From JAPPHA01 sp963662815 (GTDB lineage: Bacteria > Pseudomonadota > Alphaproteobacteria > Rhodobacterales > Rhodobacteraceae): a stretch of 64,000 nt of DNA. The position numbers and the translations under genes were made by a program. Each line of letters opens with the position of its first letter. Within the stretch, counting starts at the first letter, position 1. Shown here piece by piece: positions 36,443 to 45,395 of this stretch. The stretch lies in contig CAXXWA010000005.1 of the NCBI GenBank assembly GCA_963662815.2, forward strand, positions 310,001 to 374,000, given 5' to 3'. The notes beneath the pieces were generated by a model that saw only the letters and a program-made list of their open reading frames with translations, was not told the origin of the DNA and searched no databases.

Positions 36443-37757
36443 CCTGTATTCAAGAAACTAATTTTCTGTTTCGCCGAAACATCCAGCGCGATCGATTCTT
36501 CGTCGAGCAGGCCGCCCCTTGCGGTCGGGAAGGGGATTCGGTGCGTGCAGACACGCAAGTGCTTCGTCGGATTCCTGTCGAAATTGGAAACAATTCCGCC
36601 GGAACTCGGGTGTATCCGTCCCGAGTCCCAGACGCGGAAACGGTGAACGCGCGCTGTCCAACCCCGATCGCGGGCCGGGTTGGCACCGGTGGCGGGCAAG
36701 GCTGTCATTCCATGCCGCGTCGGTGTCGAGCACCAAATGGTGTTCGCGGGAATTCTCAAGAGAATACGCCGTAACAGTGTGGAATCCGGACAGGCGTCTC
36801 TGCGGTATGGGCGCGATGGGGCCGCCGAGATCATGCAACCGAGGCTCGGTTTTGAGCGCCTATCGGTGGAAAGTGTTTCCGGCACGCCAAGGGCCAACAC
36901 ACGCGCCCAAGATCGGAACACGACCAGCCCATCGCAGCCATGATCAGCCATGGCGCGGTGCGCATCAGCGATGCGTCAGGTGTGGGTCCCAAGGCCGCCC
37001 CTTGCGGTCGGGACAGCCAAATCGGCAGCAACGATGTTCGGGGAATCGACGCCCGGGAACCTGGCGGAGGGGAGCCGCTGCGGCGCCTGAGCGGCTATCC
37101 GGACGTTACGCGCGATCGTAAGTGCATCGGCGAACGGCGAAGCCGGAACATGCCGAGCGGAGCGAGGCGAAGAGCGCGGCGCGAAGCGCCCGTGTGAATT
37201 GTCGTTGCCGCGACTTGATCTGCGCGTAGGAAAACCGACCTTGCCGCCGTCGCGGTCGAACGGCAGCGACGCGTCGCGAAGATCGCGATGCGATGGCGAG
37301 CGAGTTGCAGGCCTATTCCGCAGTAGCGCCTGCGCGAGCGTCGGGAGCGTTGCGACCGGCGTTTACGAATTTGAGTCGGGAACTCGTGTGCCGTGATCGA
37401 CGCGGGCTGCGATGCACTTCTCGCCAGAACCGGACGTGCATGCTCGAGAGAACCGCGCGAAGCTCGATGCATCCCCAAGGAATCGCACTGAGTTCGTGCG
37501 CGATGCGGCAGGAAACGGGACGAGGCACGGCCTTGCGGTAGGCAGGCAGGTCAATGTGCCGCGAATCTGCCAAACGATCGCCTGAATCTGCAAGGAACAC
37601 CGTTCCCGCAGCGGCACGTGCAAGGACGATCGGAGGGAGGCAAAGTTCCCCGGTACCGGGCGCCTTGTGTGACCGGACGCATGGCTTGCAGTCTGCATCG
37701 GAAATGCGGCATGTTGTCGACGGAGTGCGCCCAAACTGGAATCATTGTAATGTTCAT
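36443..37757. other. Gap of 1.3 kb with repeats, no supported gene
   Basis: No frame here shows family features or a good start. The exact 22-base sequence beginning AGGCCGCCCCTTGCGGTCGG occurs at 36509-36530 and 36992-37013, and its core can form a small CCGC/GCGG hairpin. Composition after 37100 is GC-rich with many CGCG runs. It may be eroded coding DNA, but I cannot name what it was. Confidence 0.5.
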
Positions 37758-37782
37758 GCTACATATCTATCTGATCTGTAGC
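37758..37782. promoter_or_regulatory. Likely HipB operator
   Basis: A 25-base imperfect palindrome with exact outer arms GCTACA and TGTAGC ends 14 bases before the hipB start and overlaps the expected promoter. HipB-type antitoxins repress their own operon through such sites. This is inference from position and symmetry. Confidence 0.5.
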
Positions 37783-37795
37783 ACGAAGGTGGCAA

Positions 37796-38131
37796 ATGCC
37801 AACCCCTCACAACCCTCCCGCCGCGGTTCGGCGGGCATTGCGCAAACTTGGATCGGACATCCGTGATGCCCGTCGCCGTCGGCGGCTGCCCATGGCGGTC
37901 GTGGCGGAACGCGCCTTCACGTCCCGTTCGACCCTTCAAAGGGTCGAGGCCGGCGACACCAATGTCGGCATCGGCATCTATGCCGGCGTCTTGCAGGCGC
38001 TCGGCCTGCTCGATGGCCTGAGCCAGATTGCCGACATCGGCAATGACAGCGTCGGACAGGCCCTCGCCAGCGCTGCACTGCCCAAGCATGTCCATCTCAG
38101 GCGGCCTTCCGGATCATCCAGCGATGGCTGA
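37796..38131 (+). CDS. hipB: HipB-type antitoxin, XRE helix-turn-helix
   Basis: The product has 111 residues. The XRE helix-turn-helix lies at about 15-72: GSDIRDARRRRRLPMAVVAE, then RSTLQRVEAGDTNVGIGIYA. GAAGGTGG ends 6 bases before ATG 37796. The stop overlaps the hipA start by 8 bases, so the two are translationally coupled. It should bind and neutralise the downstream kinase and repress the operon. Confidence 0.85.
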   Translation: MPTPHNPPAAVRRALRKLGSDIRDARRRRRLPMAVVAERAFTSRSTLQRVEAGDTNVGIGIYAGVLQALGLLDGLSQIADIGNDSVGQALASAALPKHVHLRRPSGSSSDG

Positions 38132-39371
38132 CTTCGAGGTCCATATCGATCTTGACGGCCGCACCCGGCAGGTCGGGCTGGCGCGGAGCAACCGCGTTCG
38201 CGGCAGAGAAACCATCGTCTTCGGATACGACGACGCCTGGCTGGAAGACCCTGACAGGTTTTCGTTGGAGCCTGCCCTTGCCTTGGGACCAGGCGACTTC
38301 CCGCCGCCCACTGGCCTTGCGACCTTCGGATCCATCGGTGATTCGGCACCCGACAGCTGGGGCTGCCGGTTGATGCAGCGCGCCGAGCGCCGCCTCGCCG
38401 AACGCGACGGCCGCGCCGTTCGCACGCTCCTGGAGAGCGATTATCTCCTTGGCGTGATGGACGAGATCCGGCTGGGTGCGCTGCGCTTCCGTTGGGCTGG
38501 GGACGACACGTTCCAGGCTCCGCCTCGAGCGGGAGTGCCGACACTGATCGACCTCGGCCGCTTGCTTCAGATCACAGAGCGGATTCTTCGCGACGAGGAA
38601 ACCGACGAAGATCTCCAACTCATTTTCGCCCCCGGCTCCTCCCTGGGCGGTGCGCGCCCGAAGGCGTCGGTAGTCGATCAGCACGGCCGCCTCTCGATCG
38701 CCAAGTTTCCGAAGGAGACCGACGACTACAGCATAGAAACCTGGGAGGAGATTGCGCTGCGTCTCGCTGGCCAGTCCGGCATCGCCACACCCATGCATGA
38801 TCTGATCGATGTCGCTGGCAGGAAGGTCATGTTGTCACGTCGCTTCGATAGACAAGGCGCAATCCGTATTCCGTTCCTGTCGGCTATGGCATTGATGGGC
38901 GCGAAAGACGGCGAGCGCGGCAGCTACCCCGAGATCGTCGATGTTCTCGCGGAACACGGCGCCCAGGGAAAGACGGACGCCCATGCTCTCTATCGGCGCG
39001 TCGCCTTAAGCGTGCTGATCTCCAATGTCGACGATCACCTGCGCAACCACGGCCTCCTGTGGCTCGGCAGGACGGGATGGTCGCTCTCTCCTGCCTACGA
39101 CCTCAATCCTGTACCCGCGGACCTCAAGGCGCGGGTCCTGACGACCAACATCGACCTCGACGAGGGCACCTGCTCGCTCGGTCTGCTGGAAGCCGCTTCC
39201 GGATACTTCGGGCTGACGTTGGCGCAGGCTCGCTCGATCATCAGGGAAGTCGCAGTCGTGACCGCAACCTGGCGCGATACGGCAAAAGCGGTTGGCGCGG
39301 GCGCTGCCGAGATCGACCGCATGGCCAGTGCCTTCGAGCACGATGAGCTGAAACAAGCACTGGTCTTGTGA
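38124..39371 (+). CDS. hipA: HipA-type serine/threonine kinase toxin
   Basis: The product has 415 residues from ATG 38124, which overlaps the hipB stop. It has a HipA N-terminal domain, then a Gly-rich loop GSSLGGARPK (171-180), ATP-binding Lys in SIAKFPK (about 194), the catalytic loop SNVDDHLRNHG (300-310) with Asp304 and Asn308, and the metal-binding Asp326 in LSPAYDLNP. All kinase residues are present, so it should be active. HipA kinases phosphorylate glutamyl-tRNA synthetase or other translation targets and cause growth arrest. Which target this one uses is not known. Confidence 0.88.
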   Translation: MADFEVHIDLDGRTRQVGLARSNRVRGRETIVFGYDDAWLEDPDRFSLEPALALGPGDFPPPTGLATFGSIGDSAPDSWGCRLMQRAERRLAERDGRAVRTLLESDYLLGVMDEIRLGALRFRWAGDDTFQAPPRAGVPTLIDLGRLLQITERILRDEETDEDLQLIFAPGSSLGGARPKASVVDQHGRLSIAKFPKETDDYSIETWEEIALRLAGQSGIATPMHDLIDVAGRKVMLSRRFDRQGAIRIPFLSAMALMGAKDGERGSYPEIVDVLAEHGAQGKTDAHALYRRVALSVLISNVDDHLRNHGLLWLGRTGWSLSPAYDLNPVPADLKARVLTTNIDLDEGTCSLGLLEAASGYFGLTLAQARSIIREVAVVTATWRDTAKAVGAGAAEIDRMASAFEHDELKQALVL

Positions 39372-40712
39372 CGAAATCCTTCGTTCGCAGCTTCGACCTG
39401 CCAGCGGACAGTCCTGTTGCCGGCGCGACTGTTGATCTGGCTGTCGCAGACATCGAGGTAACTGGAATTCGCGGGGTCCTGCAAACTCCCGGTGCCGCAT
39501 ACGATGCATGATTCGTTCCGGACACGCTGTTGACCCTGACGGGCGCGGGAATGTCGTTCATCTTCAAAGAGCCGCTTGGACAGGCGCGCGAATTCAAGGT
39601 CGTGCTTTTCGGTTTGTTCGGGCGCCGTGTCGCCCGCGTCCGCCTTGATCGGGGCTTCAACCTCTCGATCTTCGCGCATCTCGGTGGCCAAGTCATTTGT
39701 CTTGATCGTCGCAGGATGGTTGCAGTCAAGCGCCCATCCCGTAGTGATTTGCCTGACTGGATCGTCTGCATGTCCGACTTGTCCTCCCTCACGGTGGCCG
39801 AAGCCGAAGGCACTCACGATCATGGTTTGTCCGCGAAGGCGCTCGCGCGTGCGGGCGCAAGCCGGACGGATCGGCATCACGGCCCAAGACCGCAAAGTCA
39901 CCGTGAAGCGCATCGCAATCGCGACGCCACAGGACATGGCTGCAGCTGGCCCCGACGACGCCCATGTTTCGGTTCAGGACCCTGTCGACGAAGGCGAACC
40001 AATCGAGCCTCTCGAAAAGGATGCCCTCTTCGTCGGTCAGTTCCGGTTGCATGTCGCCAACTTGATCCGGCTGCTCGGTCGCTTTGAACTGGCAAGCGAC
40101 CTGCACCGACCGGCCGATCAGTCCCTTGCGCGAGGATTCGAAAACGATCTGCAAGTGGTGCGAAGGCTTCTCGATGCGGCTCGGATAACGGATTTGTAAA
40201 ATGTCAGCGCCACTTGCGGACTGGTCGGCGGAATTGTCACGCACACCGGGCCAGTCACCGACAGCACCATCGCACCTGCCGATCAAGAGGTGTTCGCGCG
40301 CCTCAATCTCCGGCTGCCCTTTTGGTGTCGAGCGAAGTTTTGCACAAGACGTCCGACGCGCGCAAAACTGGCGTCCAGTAAGTGGCTTTCGCATGGCGGA
40401 TCGTGTCGTTTTACGGCGTCGTAATCTTGCAACGTCATTTCACATGGTCCAACGACCTGCCTTGATTTCGCGGGTTCTCGCGAAAGATCCTGGTACAAGC
40501 CACAAATTTTCCGCATGTCAGCGAATTCAGCCGCGTGCCAGGCCACGGAGAGCGGGCGAGGCGAGGCGCCCCGACGCGCGAAACACCGAACTCGCAGCGC
40601 GATTCGTGCCAATGGCGCCAAAGGTCGGGAAATCCCGCCATACGGAAATCAGTCCGATGTGCACGGCGCGGCATGGCCAGTGGTATCCTTGCCTGATACA
40701 GTGTTCAGCGCC
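39372..40712. other. Gap of 1.3 kb, no recognisable gene
   Basis: Both strands have mid-length open frames (for example 39530-40087 plus and 39095-39937 minus). None has a good start, a known motif or an operon partner, and the minus one overlaps hipA. The stretch may be the remains of an inactivated element. Confidence 0.4.
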
Positions 40713-40910
40713 ATGTTTGATCTATCGCATCCCTTCTTCAAGCCTCTCTGGCGCCGGATCTGCCTTTCCTTGTTTCTGGTGGCCTGGTCGGCATACGAGT
40801 TCATCACCGGCTCGACGTTTTGGGGAATACTTGTCGGCGCGCTCGCTGTGTTGGTCGCGCGAAGCTTGTTCTTTGACGCTTCGGTTTGGGACGAATCGGA
40901 TTCGAATTAA
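40713..40910 (+). CDS. Small inner-membrane protein
   Basis: The product has 65 residues: MFDLSHPFFKPLWRRI, then a hydrophobic hairpin (LSLFLVAWSAYEFITG and TFWGILVGALAVLVARSLFF) and an acidic tail. The opening HPFFKPLWRR is typical of small conserved two-helix proteins of alphaproteobacteria (as I recall, DUF3329-like). It stands alone, 116 bases before the glmS stop on the other strand. Its function is unknown. Confidence 0.6.
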   Translation: MFDLSHPFFKPLWRRICLSLFLVAWSAYEFITGSTFWGILVGALAVLVARSLFFDASVWDESDSN

Positions 40911-41026
40911 TGTGTCCGGCAATTTCGGGGCGCCGGCTCCGCGGAGGATTGGCATCGGGTAAGTCTGACGTCATCGCGGAGACTCCGCGACGGGCTCATG
41001 CTCCCTTCTGGAATCGGCTCGTGAGC

Positions 41027-42835
41027 CTATTCGACCGTGACTGACTTTGCCAAGTTGCGCGGCTGATCTATGTCGGTGCCCTTTGCTGCTGCCGTGTGGT
41101 AGGCGAGTAGTTGGACAGGCACGGCGTAGAGTATCGGCGCAAGGACCGGATGCACGCGTGGCAGCACGATCGTCTTCCAGGCGTCGTCTCCGGCCAGCCT
41201 GGAACCTTCGGAATCGGTAATCAACAGCGCCTTGCCACCGCGGGCCATGACCTCCTGCATGTTGCTGACCGACTTTTCGAATAAGGCATCCTTTGGAGCG
41301 ACCACGACGACCGGCATGTTTTCGTCGACAAGCGCGATCGGACCGTGCTTCAGCTCGCCGCTCGCATATCCTTCCGCATGGATATAGCTGATTTCCTTCA
41401 GTTTCAGCGCTCCTTCCAGGGCGATCGGATACAGGGAACCACGGCCAAGAAACAAAGCGCCGGATGCCGCCGCGAATTCGCGGCCGATCGTCGAGAAGTA
41501 GGAGTCCAGATCGAGCGCACTGTTGACGAGCCCCGGGAGCGCGCGGATCGCCGTCTCGAGATCCTTCGCGGCGACGGCGTCGAGCGTCCTGCGCTGCAGT
41601 CCGGCAAAAACCGCCTGCCAGGCCAGTCCCGCGAGCTGGCAGGTAAATGCCTTGGTCGAGGCGACGCCGATTTCCCGGCCTGCGTGGATCGGCAACACGA
41701 CGTCGGCCTCGCGCGCGAGCGAGCTTTCCGTGACATTGACCATCGCCGCTGTCGCGTCGACCCGTCCCCGGCAATAGCGGAGCGCCGCGAGAGTGTCCGC
41801 GGTCTCGCCGGACTGGCTGACAAACAGGGCAAGCGAGTTTCCGGTTAGCGGAGGCTCCCGGTAGCGGAACTCGGAGGCGATGTCGAGATCGACCGGCAGC
41901 GCTGCAAGACTTTCGAACCAGTACCTCGCCACGTGACAAGCCAGGTAGGCGGTGCCGCATGCGGCAAGCACGAGCCGGTCGATGCGAGAATAGTCGATTC
42001 CGGCCGACGGATCGTCCGCGCCGGAATGTCGCCGCGCGGATTCCGCGAGAACCGCAGGCTGTTCAAAGATCTCCTTCAGCATGAAGTGCCTGAACTTGCC
42101 CTTCTCGGCAGTGGTCGAGTCCTGCGGGATGGCGCGGGAAGCTCTCTCGACCCTGCGCCCGCCGCGGTCGCGGATCTCCGCGCCCCGCCGCGTGACGACG
42201 GCAACGTCGCCGTCCGCGAGATAGGTGACCCGGCTCGTCAGGGTCGCGAGCGCTAGGGCATCGGATCCGACGTACATTTCTCCGGAACCATGGCCGAGCA
42301 CGAGGGGCGAGCCCTCTCTCGCGGCGATGATGAGGTCGTCTTCTCCCTCGAACAGGAAGCAAAGCGCATAGGAGCCCTGCAACCGGACGACGGTTTTCAT
42401 GACGGCGGAGAACGGCGACTCGCCGGCCTCGAGGAGCATGTCGCAGTGCTGCGCGACTGCTTCCGTGTCGGTTGCGCTTGCGAAGAATCTGCCTGCTGCC
42501 GTCAGCTCGCTGCTCAGCTCCCTGTAGTTTTCGATGATTCCGTTGTGGACGACAGAGACGCTTCCGGCGCGGTGCGGATGCGCGTTGGCGACGGTCGGCG
42601 GTCCGTGCGTGGCCCAGCGCGTGTGACCGATTCCCGACTTTCCCGAAATCGGTTCTCGAGCCAGCAGTTCAGTGAGGTTGGCCAACTTCCCGACGGCGCG
42701 ACGCTGCTCCATCTTGCCGTCATTGATGACGGCGATCCCGGAACTGTCGTATCCGCGGTACTCCAGCCGCGTCAGCGCGTCCACAAGCGCAGGAGCAGTT
42801 TCGCCGTTCCCGAGAATGCCAACTATTCCGCACAT
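41027..42835 (-). CDS. glmS: Glutamine-fructose-6-phosphate aminotransferase
   Basis: The product has 602 residues. The N-terminal class II glutaminase has the catalytic Cys2 in MCGIVGI and LEYRGYDSSGIAV. Two SIS domains bind the sugar phosphate (FVSQSGETADTLAALRY; ALEGALKLKEISYIHAEGY). The C-terminal active-site tail KGTDIDQPRNLAKSVTVE is intact. It makes glucosamine-6-phosphate, the first step to UDP-GlcNAc for peptidoglycan and lipid A. It is three bases downstream of glmU in the same operon. No ribozyme-like leader is expected in this phylum, and none is seen. Confidence 0.95.
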   Translation of the reverse strand: MCGIVGILGNGETAPALVDALTRLEYRGYDSSGIAVINDGKMEQRRAVGKLANLTELLAREPISGKSGIGHTRWATHGPPTVANAHPHRAGSVSVVHNGIIENYRELSSELTAAGRFFASATDTEAVAQHCDMLLEAGESPFSAVMKTVVRLQGSYALCFLFEGEDDLIIAAREGSPLVLGHGSGEMYVGSDALALATLTSRVTYLADGDVAVVTRRGAEIRDRGGRRVERASRAIPQDSTTAEKGKFRHFMLKEIFEQPAVLAESARRHSGADDPSAGIDYSRIDRLVLAACGTAYLACHVARYWFESLAALPVDLDIASEFRYREPPLTGNSLALFVSQSGETADTLAALRYCRGRVDATAAMVNVTESSLAREADVVLPIHAGREIGVASTKAFTCQLAGLAWQAVFAGLQRRTLDAVAAKDLETAIRALPGLVNSALDLDSYFSTIGREFAAASGALFLGRGSLYPIALEGALKLKEISYIHAEGYASGELKHGPIALVDENMPVVVVAPKDALFEKSVSNMQEVMARGGKALLITDSEGSRLAGDDAWKTIVLPRVHPVLAPILYAVPVQLLAYHTAAAKGTDIDQPRNLAKSVTVE

Positions 42836-42838
42836 GGT

Positions 42839-44134
42839 CTACTCTCCGGACGCTTCCGTGCGTCTCGCCGGCCTTAGCGCCTGCAGAAGGCGCCTCGCGA
42901 GGCCGGGCTTGTTCTCCTGCCGCGCGCGCGCGACGGCTAGAGCGCCGTCAGGCACATCATGCGTCACCACGGAGCCAGCCGCGGTCATGGCCCCGGCGCC
43001 AATGACGACCGGAGCGACAAGGGCCGAGTTCGAGCCGATGAACGCTGCGTCCCCCACGACCGTCCGGTGTTTTGAAACGCCGTCGAAATTGCAGGTGATG
43101 GTTCCTGCGCCAATGTTGGCGTGCGGGCCGATCTGCGCGTCTCCGACGTAGGACAGGTGGCTGATCTTGGCGCCGGTGCCGACGTCGGCGGCCTTCAGTT
43201 CCACGAAATTGCCGATGCGCGCGTTCCCCGCAACATGCGTATTCGGCCGAACTCTCGCAAACGGGCCGATGTCGGCATTCGGACCGATCCGGCAACCCTC
43301 GAGATGCGAGAACGCCCGGACAATTGCGCCGGCCTCGATCCTGACCCCGGGTCCGATTGAAACGCAGGGTTCAAGGACTGCAGCAGGCTCGATGACCGTG
43401 TCCCAGGAGAGCCATACGCTGTCCGGTGCCCGCATGATGACGCCCTTGGCTATCATCTCGGCGCGCGCGCGGGCCTGGTAACCTGCCTCCGCGGTGGCAA
43501 GGTCTTCGGATGTCCGGACAGAGTTGCCTTCGTCTGGAGGGCAGACAAGCGACGAGTCACGGGAGACGTTGCCGCCCGCCGCGGAGACGAGTTCGGAAAT
43601 CAATGCGGCGGAGTCGCCTTCTGGGGTCTCCGCTGCGGTCGCAACGGAATCCCGGAACCGGGCGGACGTCATGCAGACCCCGATGACGTTCCCTGGCGGA
43701 GTGCCGTCACGCTTCGTCCGGCCACCTGGTCCGAGGACGGAAATTCCTCCTTCCGCGGCGTCGCAAAGTCCCAGCAACGTTTCGGGACGCAGGAGCGGCA
43801 TGTCCGCGGGCAGGACGAGGACGAGCCCGCTTTCGGGATCCAGTTCGCGCAGCGCCCGCGCGAGAACCGGCAAAACAGCGCCTTCGTTGCCGGATTCCTG
43901 CTGAAGCACGCGTGCGTCGCAATCCTTGAGCGCACTTACGAGAATGTCAGATTGCGCGGTCAGCGGTGCGCAGACCAGAACCTGGTCTGCGGGCATTCGG
44001 TTCACGGCCCGCACTGCGTGGACGATGACCGGTGCGCCGGCGATGATCGCCGGTCGGTCGGCCGAAAACGATTCCCCCGTCGCCGGTGCGCTTGCGAGCA
44101 GGACTACCGTTACGCACCTTCGATCCTGCGGCAT
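42839..44134 (-). CDS. glmU: GlmU-like protein with intact acetyltransferase domain and lost nucleotidyltransferase signature
   Basis: The product has 431 residues. The C-terminal left-handed beta-helix is normal: SHLEGCRIGPNADIGPFARV, GNFVELK, SHLSYVGDAQIGPHANIGAG, TITCNFDGVSKHRTVVGD and FIGSNSALVAP. So glucosamine-1-phosphate acetylation should work. The N-terminal domain is related (VLVLPADMPLLRPETL), but the nucleotide-binding signature L-A-A-G-x-G-T-x-M and the later PK-x-L read LLASAPATGESF and RPAII. The Gly, Arg and Lys that bind the UTP phosphates are missing. I infer weak or no uridylyltransferase activity. The frame is clean. It is about 20-25 residues shorter than the usual 450-456. 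Confidence 0.8.
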   Translation of the reverse strand: MPQDRRCVTVVLLASAPATGESFSADRPAIIAGAPVIVHAVRAVNRMPADQVLVCAPLTAQSDILVSALKDCDARVLQQESGNEGAVLPVLARALRELDPESGLVLVLPADMPLLRPETLLGLCDAAEGGISVLGPGGRTKRDGTPPGNVIGVCMTSARFRDSVATAAETPEGDSAALISELVSAAGGNVSRDSSLVCPPDEGNSVRTSEDLATAEAGYQARARAEMIAKGVIMRAPDSVWLSWDTVIEPAAVLEPCVSIGPGVRIEAGAIVRAFSHLEGCRIGPNADIGPFARVRPNTHVAGNARIGNFVELKAADVGTGAKISHLSYVGDAQIGPHANIGAGTITCNFDGVSKHRTVVGDAAFIGSNSALVAPVVIGAGAMTAAGSVVTHDVPDGALAVARARQENKPGLARRLLQALRPARRTEASGE

Positions 44135-44572
44135 GGCTTTCCTTCCGCGCAGCCAACGGCCGCGTACCGTTAATCACCGCTTCCGCACCCGGCTGAAACG
44201 GAAAGCGGTCTCCGTGGAACTGCCCGGCACAGGAGGGGGCTTTGCCGGACAATGCAACTGTGTTTTCACCGCTCCCGCCGGAGAATCGGCCGCTCTTCAC
44301 GCGCCGCGCCGCATACTAGACCGGCAATTAAATCGAATCACGACCGACCTCATCAAACACTCTTGCAGTCACGTAACAGGCTTGCCGAACGACAGGGCTT
44401 CGAACCGGGGATCCTTCTCGGTTCGCGAATGCTGCCGAAAAGGCGCAGGCTGCTGGCGAAAGAGGTTTTGTGTTCCCTGAAGACCAGCATACCCAGCTCG
44501 AAAATCCGACGGCCGCTTGGCGCAAAGTCGGAGATCGCGCGCGGGTGCGCGGCAGCGCATTGACAGCCGAAC
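44135..44572. other. Divergent intergenic region between glmU and gph
   Basis: This 440-base stretch separates two divergent genes and must hold their promoters. I see no gene and no convincing hexamer pair. Confidence 0.4.
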
Positions 44573-45373
44573 ATGAAACTGTTTCCCTTCAGCGCGTCGG
44601 AGCGGCACTGCAATGTTGTTCAGGAGGTCGGCGACGTTTTGACGGCGGAACGACAGGTGGCGACGACTGTATTCGACCTTGACGGTACACTTGCCGATAC
44701 CAGCCGCGATCTGATCGCTGCTGCAAACGCATGCCTTGGGCGGCGCAACGGCGCCTGGCTGCTCGATGCAGAGATAGATGCATCGACCGCTTTCGCCGGC
44801 GGGCGGGCCATGATCAGGCTCGGGTTCTCGCGACTGGGCAGTGGCTGGTCGGAGGATGACGTCGACGCCGCATATCCGATCTTTCTGGACCGTTACGCCG
44901 AGGCAATAGATAGCCATACCGTGCTCTACCCGGGTGTGCGGGATGCTCTCGACACTCTTGCCGCCCGGGGTTGTGCACTCGCGGTTTGCACCAACAAGCC
45001 CGAAGCGCTCGCACTGGAACTGCTTGGACGCTTGGATATCCTCGGATCGTTCGGCGCCGTCCTCGGCGCTGACACGCTCCCCGTCCGGAAGCCCGACCCC
45101 CGGCATCTCCTCGAGACCATCCGGCGCGTTGGCGGCGACCCCGGGGCGTCCGTGCTTGTGGGCGACACCGCCAACGACCGCGAGACCGCTCTGCGTGCTG
45201 GCGTGCCGTGCATCCTGGTCGCATTCGGGCCGACCGGAGCGGACATCGCGAGGCTGGCGCCGGAGGCAGTTCTGGACCACTTCGATTCCCTGCCGGCAAT
45301 GGTTGAAGACGTGATTTCGCGCCACCAGTCCGAAACCGCCTTGCATGGCTCGCAGTCCGGAAATATTAATTGA
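44573..45373 (+). CDS. gph: Phosphoglycolate phosphatase-like HAD hydrolase
   Basis: This HAD subfamily IA enzyme has motif I VFDLDGTLADT (nucleophile Asp and acid/base Asp), motif II VCTNK, motif III Lys in PVRKPDPRHL, and motif IV VGDTANDRETA. It hydrolyses phosphoglycolate or a similar small phosphate. ATG 44573 gives 266 residues. About 30 residues precede the first strand, so a later start is possible: an AGGAGG at about 44621 stands 11 bases before a TTG. A gph next to glmU-glmS is a familiar alphaproteobacterial arrangement. Its last codons overlap the operator of the next operon. Confidence 0.8.
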   Translation: MKLFPFSASERHCNVVQEVGDVLTAERQVATTVFDLDGTLADTSRDLIAAANACLGRRNGAWLLDAEIDASTAFAGGRAMIRLGFSRLGSGWSEDDVDAAYPIFLDRYAEAIDSHTVLYPGVRDALDTLAARGCALAVCTNKPEALALELLGRLDILGSFGAVLGADTLPVRKPDPRHLLETIRRVGGDPGASVLVGDTANDRETALRAGVPCILVAFGPTGADIARLAPEAVLDHFDSLPAMVEDVISRHQSETALHGSQSGNIN

Positions 45374-45389
45374 ACAAGTGTTCAATTAA
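45366..45389. promoter_or_regulatory. Operator of the liu operon (perfect palindrome)
   Basis: TTAATTGAACA and TGTTCAATTAA are exact reverse complements around a 2-base centre. The site includes the gph stop codon and ends 6 bases before the ivd start. Length and symmetry suit a TetR-type regulator. No regulator gene is seen nearby. Confidence 0.65.
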
Positions 45390-45395
45390 AGGGAG

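Noticed and set aside
39095..40394. Open frames of 130-280 codons on the minus strand between hipA and the small membrane gene
   Set aside because: No start signals, no motifs and partial overlap with hipA. I could not assign them to any family and left the stretch as unexplained.
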